A stretch of DNA of 48,337 bases from RUG100 sp034927505 (GTDB taxonomy: Bacteria; Bacillota; Clostridia; Peptostreptococcales; Anaerovoracaceae), in the NCBI GenBank assembly GCA_034927505.1, contig JAYFPY010000009.1, positions 1 to 48,337 of the forward strand, in the 5' to 3' direction. Position numbers and translations under genes: made by a program. Positions 1-7,568 of the stretch are shown piece by piece. The notes below the pieces were generated by a model. It had not been told where the DNA came from. It ran no database searches and worked only from the letters and a program-made list of their open reading frames with translations. Position 1 is the stretch's first letter. Every line of letters starts with the position of its first letter.

Positions 1-251
1 CTGATGAAATCGAACATCTGACTGGCGCAGATAAAATCTTTTCTCGGCTTTTTGCCGTCACGGCCCAGATCCAGGATCTTCAACAGCATATCATCAGACA
101 GAATATCGGACAGTTCCGGTCTGTATTCTGCTGCCCAGCTGTGAAGGAATCCCGCCAGCTCATCTGCAGGGATCCTGACCAGAGTGTCTTTTGAAACATC
201 GTTCAGCTTGTTCAAATCGAACAACGCGCCGGATGTGCTTGTTTTTTTCAT
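1..251 (-). pseudogene. gltX: 5'-truncated glutamate--tRNA ligase fragment (runs off left edge)
   Basis: Reading the minus strand from the ATG at 251 gives a protein beginning MKKTSTSGALFDLNKLNDVS, continuing to GRDGKKPRKDF and running off the window. In clostridial GltX the SGALFDL-KLNDVS block and the G-R-G-KKPRKD block lie after the catalytic Rossmann fold, roughly residue 330 onward of about 500. The N-terminal half, with the HIGH and KMSKS motifs, is therefore absent: upstream in this frame only about 18 unrelated codons precede a stop, and the plus strand there carries another gene. No ribosome site precedes the ATG. I infer a decayed or recombined gltX copy, with a working copy elsewhere. 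A deliberate anticodon-binding-domain paralogue is less likely but not excluded. Confidence 0.65.
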
Positions 252-406
252 GGTAAGCAGAAGCTTTATATAAGTCATTGACATGACCACTGACAAAAAG
301 GTATCATGTCATATAGGATCAAGATGCGTAGGGAAATATGATGCTCCAGGGATATTGCACGATGTGTAATATTTTTTTTGTGCGGGGGATATGAGGAGAA
401 AAGGAT

Positions 407-841
407 ATGGAAATAACCAGAGAACAATTCAAAGCTTATGCAGAGGGAAAGAACATGGAGAATGTGCCGGAGCGAATGATAACGGAACCGATGAGGAATG
501 GAGCCAGGTTCAATATCTTTGCCGGGCTGTTCGGAGGGTTCTACTTTATATACCGAAGGATGTACCTTGCAGGCATACTGCTTGGCCTGGCGAGCATAGT
601 GCTCGCGTTGATACCATTGATTGGTGCAGTGGGTATATGGTTGATGTTCGGATTCTCTTTTTATCCGCTGTATCGAGGCAGGGTAGAGAAGATCGCGCTG
701 GAAGCCAACTATCGGAATGCAGATGTGACGGCGAGTTTGCGACAGGCCGGCGGCCCTTCGCTGATAGCCTTGTGGGTCGCTATAGGCGTCGTGATAGCGA
801 TATGTGTGTTGCTGACATTTGTACTGTTGTATGGGATATAG
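407..841 (+). CDS. DUF2628-like small integral membrane protein
   Basis: The protein has 144 residues. A soluble N-terminal part (about 1-40) is followed by the pattern FNIFAGLFGGFYFIYRRMYL, which resembles the start of DUF2628 proteins (aromatic-rich FN-AAF-FG-FW--YRKMY). Hydrophobic stretches lie at roughly 43-60, 62-85 and 120-143, with a basic loop between the second and third. The ATG at 407 is chosen because AGGAGAAAAGG lies just upstream; an overlapping frame from 391 lacks any family resemblance. The function of the family is unknown. The gene stands alone between the gltX fragment and a secreted surface protein. The family call rests on pattern recognition only. Confidence 0.7.
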   Translation: MEITREQFKAYAEGKNMENVPERMITEPMRNGARFNIFAGLFGGFYFIYRRMYLAGILLGLASIVLALIPLIGAVGIWLMFGFSFYPLYRGRVEKIALEANYRNADVTASLRQAGGPSLIALWVAIGVVIAICVLLTFVLLYGI

Positions 842-925
842 GCATATGATGACACATTGTTTACGCTGACACACTCTAAACTGCAGTCTATACATTCTAA
901 GATACATTTCCATATTGAATAGATG

Positions 926-931
926 TATAAT
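926..931 (+). promoter_or_regulatory. possible -10 box for the surface protein gene
   Basis: A perfect TATAAT lies 67 bases before the ATG at 999, with TG directly in front of it. No good -35 hexamer is seen at the usual distance, so this is only a candidate. Confidence 0.35.
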
Positions 932-998
932 ATGTGAAAACGATCGAGAAGATACTTGGAAAAAGTATTGGTATTAAAAGAAGGGTAGGTTAGATAAA

Positions 999-2636
999 AT
1001 GAAGAAAAAAATATTGGTGGGCATTTTGTGCCTGACTATGATATTTACCATGGGGGCGGCTTCCACGGTGCTGGCGGATGATTCTGCGGCAACGCCGAGC
1101 AGCGAAGTGAACGCCGGGTCCGAGACGGTGCCGGAGGCAGCGGGCGAGACACAGACGGGAGAGGCGACACAGACCGGCGATGAAGCGACCGGAGGCGACG
1201 TCGTTCAGAAGGGGGACAGTACAGTCTCTGATGATACGACTTCTGCCGGGACAGGCGACAATGTTAAAGACGATGACAGTGCTGACGACAGCGTTGACGA
1301 AAATGCCGGGGAAGCGGCCAAAGAACCTTCGGCAAATTCCGATTCAAAGAAAAGCCAAGGCAAGAAAGCGACGACAAAAGTATTGAAGACAATCAGCTGT
1401 GATGCTACGAACATGTGCACCATAACTCCAAGCGGAAATCAGATCACGCCGAATACGGTCAACGCAACAGATTACTATCTGGCGTATGATGCCGGCGCAT
1501 CCAGATACAATGTGGATTATACATTTACACTGAACATGGTGCAGGTATGGAAGTCATATAAAGATCTTACTGACATAACACCTGGTTTCGGAACACTCGA
1601 GGCAAATTCATATGTAAAGGCTACATTCAAAATGACGACTAAACTGGACTCACGGCTCAAGATGGATGAATCTCAATATACTGACGCTATCATTATGAAT
1701 CAGTTCAAGAAAGGCAATGATGAGGAATTCATGAAGTGCTGGACAGTTTCAGGGACCAGTGTCAGCGGAAATGTCCTGTCCTTTGATCTCAGTGTCAATA
1801 TTCGCGGGACACAGCTCAAGACATGGTATGACGCAGGGTATATGACAGGCAGCGGCAAGTATACGACTCTGAGAGGAACTACGCCGGCAGATTCGATCTG
1901 GCTTCCTGCAGAAGAATATGCTACAACAGCGGCAGAGAAGTCTCTTGATATTTCGGCATCATCAATATCAGGAAATATCAATATCAATGCAGACGAACCG
2001 TATGCAGGTCAGGTCGGCGGAAATCCGATAGCAATAGTAAATGTGAATTACGATCACGCTATAGTTCCGATACATCTGGCCATGCTTCCTCAGTCTGTTG
2101 AAGGAGAGATCGATGTGACAAAGGGCGTGGACAAGACGAAAGTCAAGGTCGGAGACACTCTGACATATACTCTCAATGTGGCCAACAACGGCACTGCAGA
2201 TATGAAAGATATAAATGTCACCGATGCAGTACCGGCCAATACCACATTTGTATCAGCGGATAATGATGGCGTATGCAAAACGGTCAGCGGCAAGAAGACG
2301 GTAGTGTGGAACATCAGTGAGCTGAAGGCGGGAGAGTCGAAAGATCTGACGATGAAGGTGAAAGTGAAGAAGTGTGACAAGGGCACATCCATATCTAATG
2401 TGGCTTCCTGGACCAGTGGCGACGGCACTACGGACAGTACGACCAACAAAGTGAAGACCGGCGTAACGGCTTCGTCGAGCACACCAGCTGTATCGAGTAC
2501 GTCCGGCACATCGGGGACCGGATCCGGATCTGCAACGACCGGCGACAGTTCATCCATGCTGGTATGGCTGATCATGGCAGCGGCAGCAGCAGGAGTTGGC
2601 GGAGCGGCAGCTTTCAGAAGGAGAAGATCTGACTGA
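999..2636 (+). CDS. secreted, membrane-anchored surface protein with a DUF11-type domain
   Basis: The 545-residue protein starts with a clear signal peptide (basic MKKK, hydrophobic core, likely cleavage after VLA near residue 26). A Glu/Asp/Thr-rich low-complexity stalk covers about 28-130. An unrecognised core of about 130-365 follows, then a DUF11-like isopeptide/Ig-type domain at about 370-470 (VKVGDTLTYTLNVANNG, then a WNISELKAGESKDL pattern). A Ser/Thr/Gly linker leads to one membrane segment at about 520-539 and a basic tail FRRRRSD. The segment before the helix reads ATTGDSS, so it could be a degenerate sortase signal (usual form LPxTG or PxTGD), but the proline is missing and I would not call it one. 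The likely role is a cell-surface stalk or adhesin. No binding partner can be named. Confidence 0.75.
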   Translation: MKKKILVGILCLTMIFTMGAASTVLADDSAATPSSEVNAGSETVPEAAGETQTGEATQTGDEATGGDVVQKGDSTVSDDTTSAGTGDNVKDDDSADDSVDENAGEAAKEPSANSDSKKSQGKKATTKVLKTISCDATNMCTITPSGNQITPNTVNATDYYLAYDAGASRYNVDYTFTLNMVQVWKSYKDLTDITPGFGTLEANSYVKATFKMTTKLDSRLKMDESQYTDAIIMNQFKKGNDEEFMKCWTVSGTSVSGNVLSFDLSVNIRGTQLKTWYDAGYMTGSGKYTTLRGTTPADSIWLPAEEYATTAAEKSLDISASSISGNININADEPYAGQVGGNPIAIVNVNYDHAIVPIHLAMLPQSVEGEIDVTKGVDKTKVKVGDTLTYTLNVANNGTADMKDINVTDAVPANTTFVSADNDGVCKTVSGKKTVVWNISELKAGESKDLTMKVKVKKCDKGTSISNVASWTSGDGTTDSTTNKVKTGVTASSSTPAVSSTSGTSGTGSGSATTGDSSSMLVWLIMAAAAAGVGGAAAFRRRRSD

Positions 2637-2710
2637 CAGCAGGCAGCTGTAAAATATACGCAGTTGCAGTAAACGGCATGTGGGCAAAAGTCAGCGTAAC
2701 AGTGAAATAG
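2633..2710 (+). pseudogene. 3' remnant of a Big_2-type surface protein gene
   Basis: Just past the stop of the surface protein, another frame reads LTAGSCKIYAVAVNGMWAKV and then SVTVK before a TAG. The far larger adhesin in this window ends with the closely similar GTCTIYVIAPNGVRKSVKVT and VK, the last two strands of a Big_2 fold. A stop lies immediately upstream in frame and there is no start codon or ribosome site, so this cannot be a gene of its own. It is most simply the surviving tail of an adhesin whose upstream part was lost or replaced by the present gene. Confidence 0.6.
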
Positions 2711-2732
2711 TTCAACGCAGAACAACGAAACA

Positions 2733-2768
2733 AACGGGGAGGCACTTTGGGTGCTTTCCCGTTTTCCC
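2733..2768 (+). terminator. intrinsic terminator after the surface protein
   Basis: AACGGGGAGGCAC and GTGCTTTCCCGTT form a 13-pair stem with some G-T pairs around a TTTGG loop, followed by TTTTCCCGTTT. Confidence 0.7.
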
Positions 2769-3060
2769 GTTTCTCTAGATAGATATAATAAAACCCCTAC
2801 TCATAAACACAATGTGATTATACTTCCGGCGGCGGTGCGTATGCAATACGGCAAAGGGGCAAAAATGGGACAATGATCCCGGGATTGACATGACCGCTGT
2901 CGAGATGTTAATATTGATTAAGAAAATACGGGAAAAGATAAGGGATGTTGCACTGCGTGTAATGTCTTTTTTGTGGGGGAAATGACTCTGCGGCAATAAC
3001 ATAAAGCTTGTCGAAAAACAGACATGGAACGCGGAACACATAGAATGAAAGGACGATTAA
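2769..3060. other. non-coding gap before the DUF4176 cassette
   Basis: I see no convincing gene, RNA or repeat here. The start codon at 3061 is preceded by a modest AAAGGA ribosome site. A promoter for the cassette should lie here, but none stands out. Confidence 0.4.
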
Positions 3061-3477
3061 ATGAGTACAGATATAAACAAACAATTCGAGGATGCTCTGA
3101 AAAAAGAGGGGGTGTCTTTGGCTGAGGATGCTGCGGCGGACTTGGCGGAGGAAATATATCCGCTGGGCACAGTGGTCGATCTAAAAAAAAATCGGCTTGC
3201 CGGGATCCCGGGCATTGAGGAGATCAAGGAATTCAGGGTCGTAATTATACAGCGGTTTGCCCATGAAGAGGGAAAACCGTTTTATCATACCTACGGCGGA
3301 GTAATATATCCGGTTGGGACTATGGGTTTTGATACCGTAATATATTTCGGAGGCGACATGATAGAAAATGTGATACAAGAAGGTTATAAAGACGATCAGG
3401 ATGAAGCTTTTGTGTACTTGATGAAAAAAGAACTGATCGTGGAAAAGGGACTGCACAGCAGGAAAACAGGAGAGTGA
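3061..3477 (+). CDS. DUF4176 domain protein
   Basis: The protein has 138 residues, is soluble and has no signal peptide. From about residue 33 it shows the DUF4176 layout: PLGTVVDLKK, a strand RVVIIQRF, then YHTYGGVIYPVGTMG, a short acidic linker, and IENVIQEGYKDDQDE near the end. Members of this domain family recur in Firmicute type VII secretion (LXG toxin) loci, where they are thought to accompany the toxin as accessory or targeting partners; that is family knowledge, not visible here. The gene heads a tight three-gene run with two small helical proteins. No EssC, EsxA or LXG toxin gene is in the window, so the cassette is either an orphan or served by machinery elsewhere. Confidence 0.72.
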   Translation: MSTDINKQFEDALKKEGVSLAEDAAADLAEEIYPLGTVVDLKKNRLAGIPGIEEIKEFRVVIIQRFAHEEGKPFYHTYGGVIYPVGTMGFDTVIYFGGDMIENVIQEGYKDDQDEAFVYLMKKELIVEKGLHSRKTGE

Positions 3478-3490
3478 ACAGGAGACTGAA

Positions 3491-3790
3491 ATGGCAGATA
3501 TAAATATTGAAGCGAACAAGCTGGGCACCGAGATCGGCAAGATCGATGCTGCGATCGAGCAGCTGGAGCCATACGATTCCGGGTTCATCTCGGATTCGGT
3601 GGCTTGTCTGGGCAAGATGAAATCAGACTTTACCGACAAGCTGAAAGATACACTGGACAACATGCAGGACACTACGAGCCCGGAACTCATAAAAGAAATG
3701 AAGAGATACAGCAGCATGCTGGCACAGACCAAGGCGGCCTTTGAAAATACAGACGACAATGTGGCCGGCGGCCTGGCAGGGAATAAATGA
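3491..3790 (+). CDS. small helical protein, WXG100/TIGR04197-like size and shape
   Basis: The protein has 99 residues, predicted almost entirely helical, with heptad-like spacing in both halves and a break near DTTSPEL (about residue 61) that suggests a helical hairpin. It ends in TDDNVAGGLAGNK. Size, fold and position next to a DUF4176 gene fit the small secreted or chaperone-like partners of type VII secretion systems, but there is no W-x-G motif. An AGGAGA ribosome site lies in the 13-base gap after the upstream gene, so the two are probably co-transcribed. The exact family is unassigned. Confidence 0.6.
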   Translation: MADINIEANKLGTEIGKIDAAIEQLEPYDSGFISDSVACLGKMKSDFTDKLKDTLDNMQDTTSPELIKEMKRYSSMLAQTKAAFENTDDNVAGGLAGNK

Positions 3791-3841
3791 TCAGTAAGCA
3801 AAAGAATAGAAACCGGGCAGACAATACGTAAACAGGAGGAC

Positions 3842-4045
3842 ATGACCGTGGGATATACAGACGCCGATATGGCGACAATGAAAAACCGTTTTGCAGAGAA
3901 AATACAGAAAGCGATATATCTGTTGGAGAAGAATTACAGCCAGATGGATTTCAAAAATGCAGTGGAGAAAGACAAGATAAGATCCATCAAAGCCGATATG
4001 ATAAGAGAGTGCAGCGCCCTGCAGGGAAAGCTGGAAACGATGTAG
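3842..4045 (+). CDS. very small helical protein of the DUF4176 cassette
   Basis: The protein has 67 residues, is charged and helical, with no signal peptide or membrane segment. A strong CAGGAGGA ribosome site six bases before the ATG argues that it is a real gene. I do not recognise a family. It is the third gene of a run with the DUF4176 protein and the 99-residue helical protein, and by analogy may be one of a pair of small partners that bind each other or a toxin. Downstream lies repeat DNA rather than the expected toxin gene. Confidence 0.55.
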   Translation: MTVGYTDADMATMKNRFAEKIQKAIYLLEKNYSQMDFKNAVEKDKIRSIKADMIRECSALQGKLETM

Positions 4046-4081
4046 ATTTCGTACCTGAAGGAATCTAATTTAGACACAAAT

Positions 4082-4160
4082 CAGGGCTTGACCACAGAAA
4101 CCGGGGCTTGACTCAAACCGGGGCTTGACTCAAACCGGAGCTTGACTCAAACCGGAGCTG
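4082..4160. repeat. 17-base direct tandem repeat, about four units
   Basis: The unit CGGGGCTTGACTCAAAC is at 4102-4118 and 4119-4135, with one change (CGGAG) at 4136-4152. A degenerate first copy is at 4082-4101 and a partial copy begins at 4153. There are no spacers, so this is not a CRISPR array. The repeats lie between the small-protein cassette and the valS promoter. Confidence 0.85.
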
Positions 4161-4290
4161 AAAACTCATCAAATGGCAAAAAAGCGTGATGTGATGAGTC
4201 GAAAGACGATCTTCGAAGGCAAAACAAGTTGCTTTTATGGTTTAAAAACTCATCAAACGGCAAAAAACACGGCATTGATGAGTTTTCGAA
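4161..4290. repeat. pair of related hairpin-forming repeats
   Basis: Two copies of an AACTCATCAAAyGGCAAAAAA block are each closed by a downstream TGATGAGT. The first pairs ACTCATCA (4164-4171) with TGATGAGT (4192-4199). The second pairs AAAACTCATCA (4245-4255) with TGATGAGTTTT (4276-4286), 11 perfect pairs. The second could terminate transcription of the cassette, but there is no T-run beyond the stem. Confidence 0.65.
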
Positions 4291-4352
4291 GTGTCCGATG
4301 TCTGTCAAAGTTGATCAACAGGGGTCAACTGGCCGACACATCGACAAATCGG

Positions 4353-4381
4353 TTGACAAACAAGAAAAAAATCAATAGAAT
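4353..4381 (+). promoter_or_regulatory. sigma-A promoter of the valS operon
   Basis: TTGACA (4353-4358) and TAGAAT (4376-4381) are separated by exactly 17 bases. Transcription should begin near 4388, at the start of the T-box leader. Confidence 0.8.
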
Positions 4382-4387
4382 ATAGCG

Positions 4388-4684
4388 GTACAAGAGAATA
4401 TGAACGTTGAAGAAGAGGAGTAGCAGGACTGCGCCCGTCAGAGAAGGGGATCCGTGGGCTGGAAGGTTTCCGGGAGAGCATAGTGTGAAGGTTGCTTTGG
4501 AGTTCGCAGCAAGGAAGCGCCGCACCCGGCAGAAATGCAGGGCAGAAATGCCAGGCAGGATGCAAACAGAGATGTCAAACAGAAATGCAGGGCATGAATG
4601 TCAGGGAGTGTGGAAAAAAGGTGGTACCGCGGATAGGAAATTTGAAGGAATCCAGTTCGTCCTTTTGCAGGACGGGCTTTTTTA
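4388..4684 (+). promoter_or_regulatory. T-box riboswitch leader for valS
   Basis: The canonical T-box sequence AAGGTGGTACCGCGG is at 4618-4632. It is followed by a factor-independent terminator in which AGTTCGTCCT (4654-4663) pairs with AGGACGGGCT (4669-4678), then TTTTTATT. The TGGT within the T-box would pair with an ACCA acceptor end, consistent with an A discriminator base on the valine tRNA. An AGAGA-type motif lies upstream at 4440-4445. Uncharged valine tRNA would stabilise the antiterminator and turn the operon on. I could not assign the specifier codon with confidence; valine specificity is inferred from the downstream gene. Confidence 0.93.
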
Positions 4685-4702
4685 TTAGGATCTTACATCG
4701 AT

Positions 4703-4805
4703 CCGTCGAGATACGATCCGAAAAGACATCGACTTGAAGAGATGGTAATCTGTCGAGATGCGATGTGAAAAGACGGCGATCCGAAAAGACGGCGATCCGA
4801 AAGAC
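4703..4805. repeat. short direct repeats in the valS leader
   Basis: Between the T-box terminator and valS the sequence is made of shuffled copies of two words: CGATCCGAAAAGAC (4714-4727, 4777-4790, and a 13-base copy ending at 4805; CGATGTGAAAAGAC at 4761-4774) and GTCGAGATrCGAT (starting near 4705 and 4752). It is transcribed but not translated. Confidence 0.7.
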
Positions 4806-4883
4806 AAAAGCAAGGCAGGTGCTATGGCGGCTGCAGTTGAGCAATATTGGTGAATGATATTTATACGAAAAGGAGATAAATAA

Positions 4884-7568
4884 ATGGAAAAGAATCTGGC
4901 AAAGACATATGATCCGAAGGATTTTGAAGATCGTATATATAATGAGTGGGAGAGCAGAGGGGCTTTTCGGGCGGAGAGAGATCCGGACAAAAAGTCGTTC
5001 ACTATCGTGATGCCTCCTCCTAATATCACGGGGCAGCTCCACATGGGGCATGCGCTGGATCAGACGCTGCAGGATGTGCTGACAAGGTGGAAGAGGATGG
5101 AAGGCTACAGTGCGCTGTGGCTGCCGGGGTCGGATCACGCCAGCATTGCCACGGAAGTCAAGGTGGTCAACAAGCTGAGAGAAGATGAAGGCAAGGAAAA
5201 GGAAGATATCGGAAGAGAAGAATTCCTGAAGAGGGCCTGGGACTGGAAGAAGATCTACGGCGGCAAAATCACTCAGCAGTGCAGAAAACTGGGAGACTCC
5301 TGCGACTGGGAGAGAGAAAGATTCACCATGGACGAAGGCTGCAGCAAAGCAGTCAATGCTTTTTTCGTAAAACTGTATGAAAAAGGTCTGATCTACAGAG
5401 GGAACAGACTGATAAACTGGTGTCCGGAATGCGGGACTTCCCTGTCGGACGCCGAGGTAGAACACGAAGACAAGAACGGAAAGTATTGGTATTTCAGATA
5501 TCCGGGAGCAGACGGAGGCGACGGGATCGTGGTTGCTACTTCCAGGCCGGAGACCATGTTCGGAGACGTTGCAATAGCAGTACATCCGTCAGATGAAAGA
5601 TATAAAGACATGGTAGGTAAAAATGTGATCCTGCCACTGGTGGGGAAAGAGATACCGGTCATAGCAGACATATATCCGGATCCGGAAAAGGGCACCGGCG
5701 CAGTTAAAATAACTCCGGCCCACGATCAGAATGACTTTGAAGTAGGCGAGAGGAACGGGCTGGAACAGCTGTCCTGTATCAGCGAGGACGCAACCATGAA
5801 CGAACTGGCCGGCAAATATGAAGGCATGGACAGATATGAATGTCGAGACGCATGGGTGAAGGATCTGGACGAAGCCGGATACCTGGTCAAAACCGAAGAG
5901 CTGACCATACCTGTAGGCGAATGCTACAGATGTCATACTGTCGTAGAACCGATGCTGTCTGAGCAGTGGTTCGTAAAGATGGAAGACCTGGCAAAGCCGG
6001 CGATGGAAGTCGCAAAGAGCGGTCAGCTGAAACATGTTCCGGAAAGATTCACAAAGGTATATATGCACTGGCTGGAAAACATCCGCGACTGGTGCATATC
6101 CAGACAGCTGTGGTGGGGGCACAGGATCCCGGCTTACTACTGCGAAGAGTGCGGCGAGATCATGGTCAGCGAGACAGCTCCCGACAAATGCACAAAGTGC
6201 GGCAGCACGAAGATCCATCAGGACGAAGACGTTCTGGACACCTGGTTCTCATCGGCGCTGTGGCCTTTCTCCACACTGGGATGGCCGGAAAAAACCAAGG
6301 ATCTGGAGTACTTCTACCCGACAGATGTGCTGGTGACAGGATACGACATCATCTTTTTCTGGATAGTCAGGATGGTGTTCTCCGCTTTGGAAGTGACCGG
6401 AGAAAGCCCGTTCAAATACGTTTACGTTCACGGACTGGTAAGAGATTCTCAGGGAAGAAAAATGAGCAAATCCCTGGGCAACGGCATCGATCCGCTGGAG
6501 ATCATAGACAAATACGGAGCGGACGCTCTCAGGTTCATGCTGACCACGGGCATCACCCCGGGCAACGACATGAGATTCTCCGAGGACAAAATCGAATCCG
6601 CCAGGAACTTTGCCAATAAACTTTGGAATGCTTCTCGGTTCGTCATCATGAATCTGCAGGATGAGAACGGCGACTTTAAAGAAATGGCAGACGAAAAGGC
6701 TGCCAAACTGCAGGATGAAGATAAATGGATGATCTCCACTGTCAACACTGCTGCAAAAGAAGTGACAGAACACATGGACAAATTCGACCTGGCTATGGCC
6801 GGGCAGAAGGTATATGACCTGATATGGAACGAGTACTGCGACTGGTACATCGAAATCGTAAAGGGCAGACTCTACGGCGATGACGAAGAAGACAAGAAAG
6901 TGGCAAGGATGGTGCTGGTAAAAGCCCTGAAGGACATGCTCAGGCTGCTGCATCCCTTTATGCCGTTCATAACCGAAGAAATCTGGAGCTTCCTGCCGGC
7001 AGGCAAAGCCGACCCGGGCAACAAAGACAACTTCCTGATCAAAGAACATTGGCCGGTGTACAGCGAAGCCAGCGATTATCCTGCGGAATCGGAGAAACTG
7101 GAGATGGCCAAGGAAGCCATACGCGCCATCAGAAATATAAGGGCCGAGGCCGAGGCGGCGCCGTCCAAAGAACTGACTGCAGTGATCATGGCATCGGGAG
7201 ATGCGCTGAAGTGCTGCATGGCCGGAGTGAGATACATCAAAAAGCTGGCCAATATCATCGACATCAAATTCGTAGAAGACAAGGCCGGAGTGCCGGAAGA
7301 TGTTATGAGTGCAGTGATACCGGGAGCTGAAATATATATTCCGCTGGATGAACTGGTGGATTATGCAGCCGAGCAGGAAAGACTCATGAAGGAAAAGAAA
7401 AAGCTGGAAGGCGAAGTGGCCCGCGTGGACAAGATGCTGTCCAATCCGGGATTCGTCAATAAGGCGCCGGAGAAAAAGATAAACGAAGAAAAAGAAAAGA
7501 AAGTAAAATATGAAGACATGCTGGCAAAAGTCATCGAAAGACTGGCAATGGTGGAGAAAAAGATCTGA
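4884..7568 (+). CDS. valS: valine--tRNA ligase
   Basis: This class Ia synthetase charges tRNA-Val with valine in the cytoplasm and edits mischarged threonine. The 894-residue length is typical. The HIGH motif appears as PPPNITGQLHMGHALDQ near residue 45, and the KMSKS motif as GRKMSKSLGNGIDPLEII near 525. The connective editing domain (VVATSRPETMFGD, near 215) lies between them, with Cys pairs near 180 and 425. An anticodon-binding helical domain follows, and the C-terminal 65 residues form the Lys/Glu-rich coiled coil typical of ValRS. A GGAG ribosome site precedes the ATG. It is the first gene after the T-box leader, and its stop overlaps the folC start as TGATG. Confidence 0.98.
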   Translation: MEKNLAKTYDPKDFEDRIYNEWESRGAFRAERDPDKKSFTIVMPPPNITGQLHMGHALDQTLQDVLTRWKRMEGYSALWLPGSDHASIATEVKVVNKLREDEGKEKEDIGREEFLKRAWDWKKIYGGKITQQCRKLGDSCDWERERFTMDEGCSKAVNAFFVKLYEKGLIYRGNRLINWCPECGTSLSDAEVEHEDKNGKYWYFRYPGADGGDGIVVATSRPETMFGDVAIAVHPSDERYKDMVGKNVILPLVGKEIPVIADIYPDPEKGTGAVKITPAHDQNDFEVGERNGLEQLSCISEDATMNELAGKYEGMDRYECRDAWVKDLDEAGYLVKTEELTIPVGECYRCHTVVEPMLSEQWFVKMEDLAKPAMEVAKSGQLKHVPERFTKVYMHWLENIRDWCISRQLWWGHRIPAYYCEECGEIMVSETAPDKCTKCGSTKIHQDEDVLDTWFSSALWPFSTLGWPEKTKDLEYFYPTDVLVTGYDIIFFWIVRMVFSALEVTGESPFKYVYVHGLVRDSQGRKMSKSLGNGIDPLEIIDKYGADALRFMLTTGITPGNDMRFSEDKIESARNFANKLWNASRFVIMNLQDENGDFKEMADEKAAKLQDEDKWMISTVNTAAKEVTEHMDKFDLAMAGQKVYDLIWNEYCDWYIEIVKGRLYGDDEEDKKVARMVLVKALKDMLRLLHPFMPFITEEIWSFLPAGKADPGNKDNFLIKEHWPVYSEASDYPAESEKLEMAKEAIRAIRNIRAEAEAAPSKELTAVIMASGDALKCCMAGVRYIKKLANIIDIKFVEDKAGVPEDVMSAVIPGAEIYIPLDELVDYAAEQERLMKEKKKLEGEVARVDKMLSNPGFVNKAPEKKINEEKEKKVKYEDMLAKVIERLAMVEKKI

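Noticed and set aside
275..913. Long open frame on the minus strand opposite the DUF2628-like gene
   Set aside because: Its composition is rich in Cys, His, Tyr and Arg with no family pattern, and it lies over a well-supported gene with a good ribosome site on the other strand.
2500..2636. LPxTG sortase signal at the end of the first surface protein
   Set aside because: The motif reads ATTGD before a membrane helix and basic tail; the proline and leucine are missing, so only a membrane anchor is claimed.
4082..4160. CRISPR-like array
   Set aside because: The repeats are directly tandem without spacers and the unit is only 17 bases.
4173..4385. 70-codon open frame over the hairpin repeats and promoter
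   Set aside because: It runs through repeats and the -35/-10 boxes of valS and has no ribosome site.
4407..4737. Two overlapping plus-strand open frames in the valS leader
   Set aside because: They lie across the T-box leader and its terminator; the sequence is explained by RNA structure, not coding.
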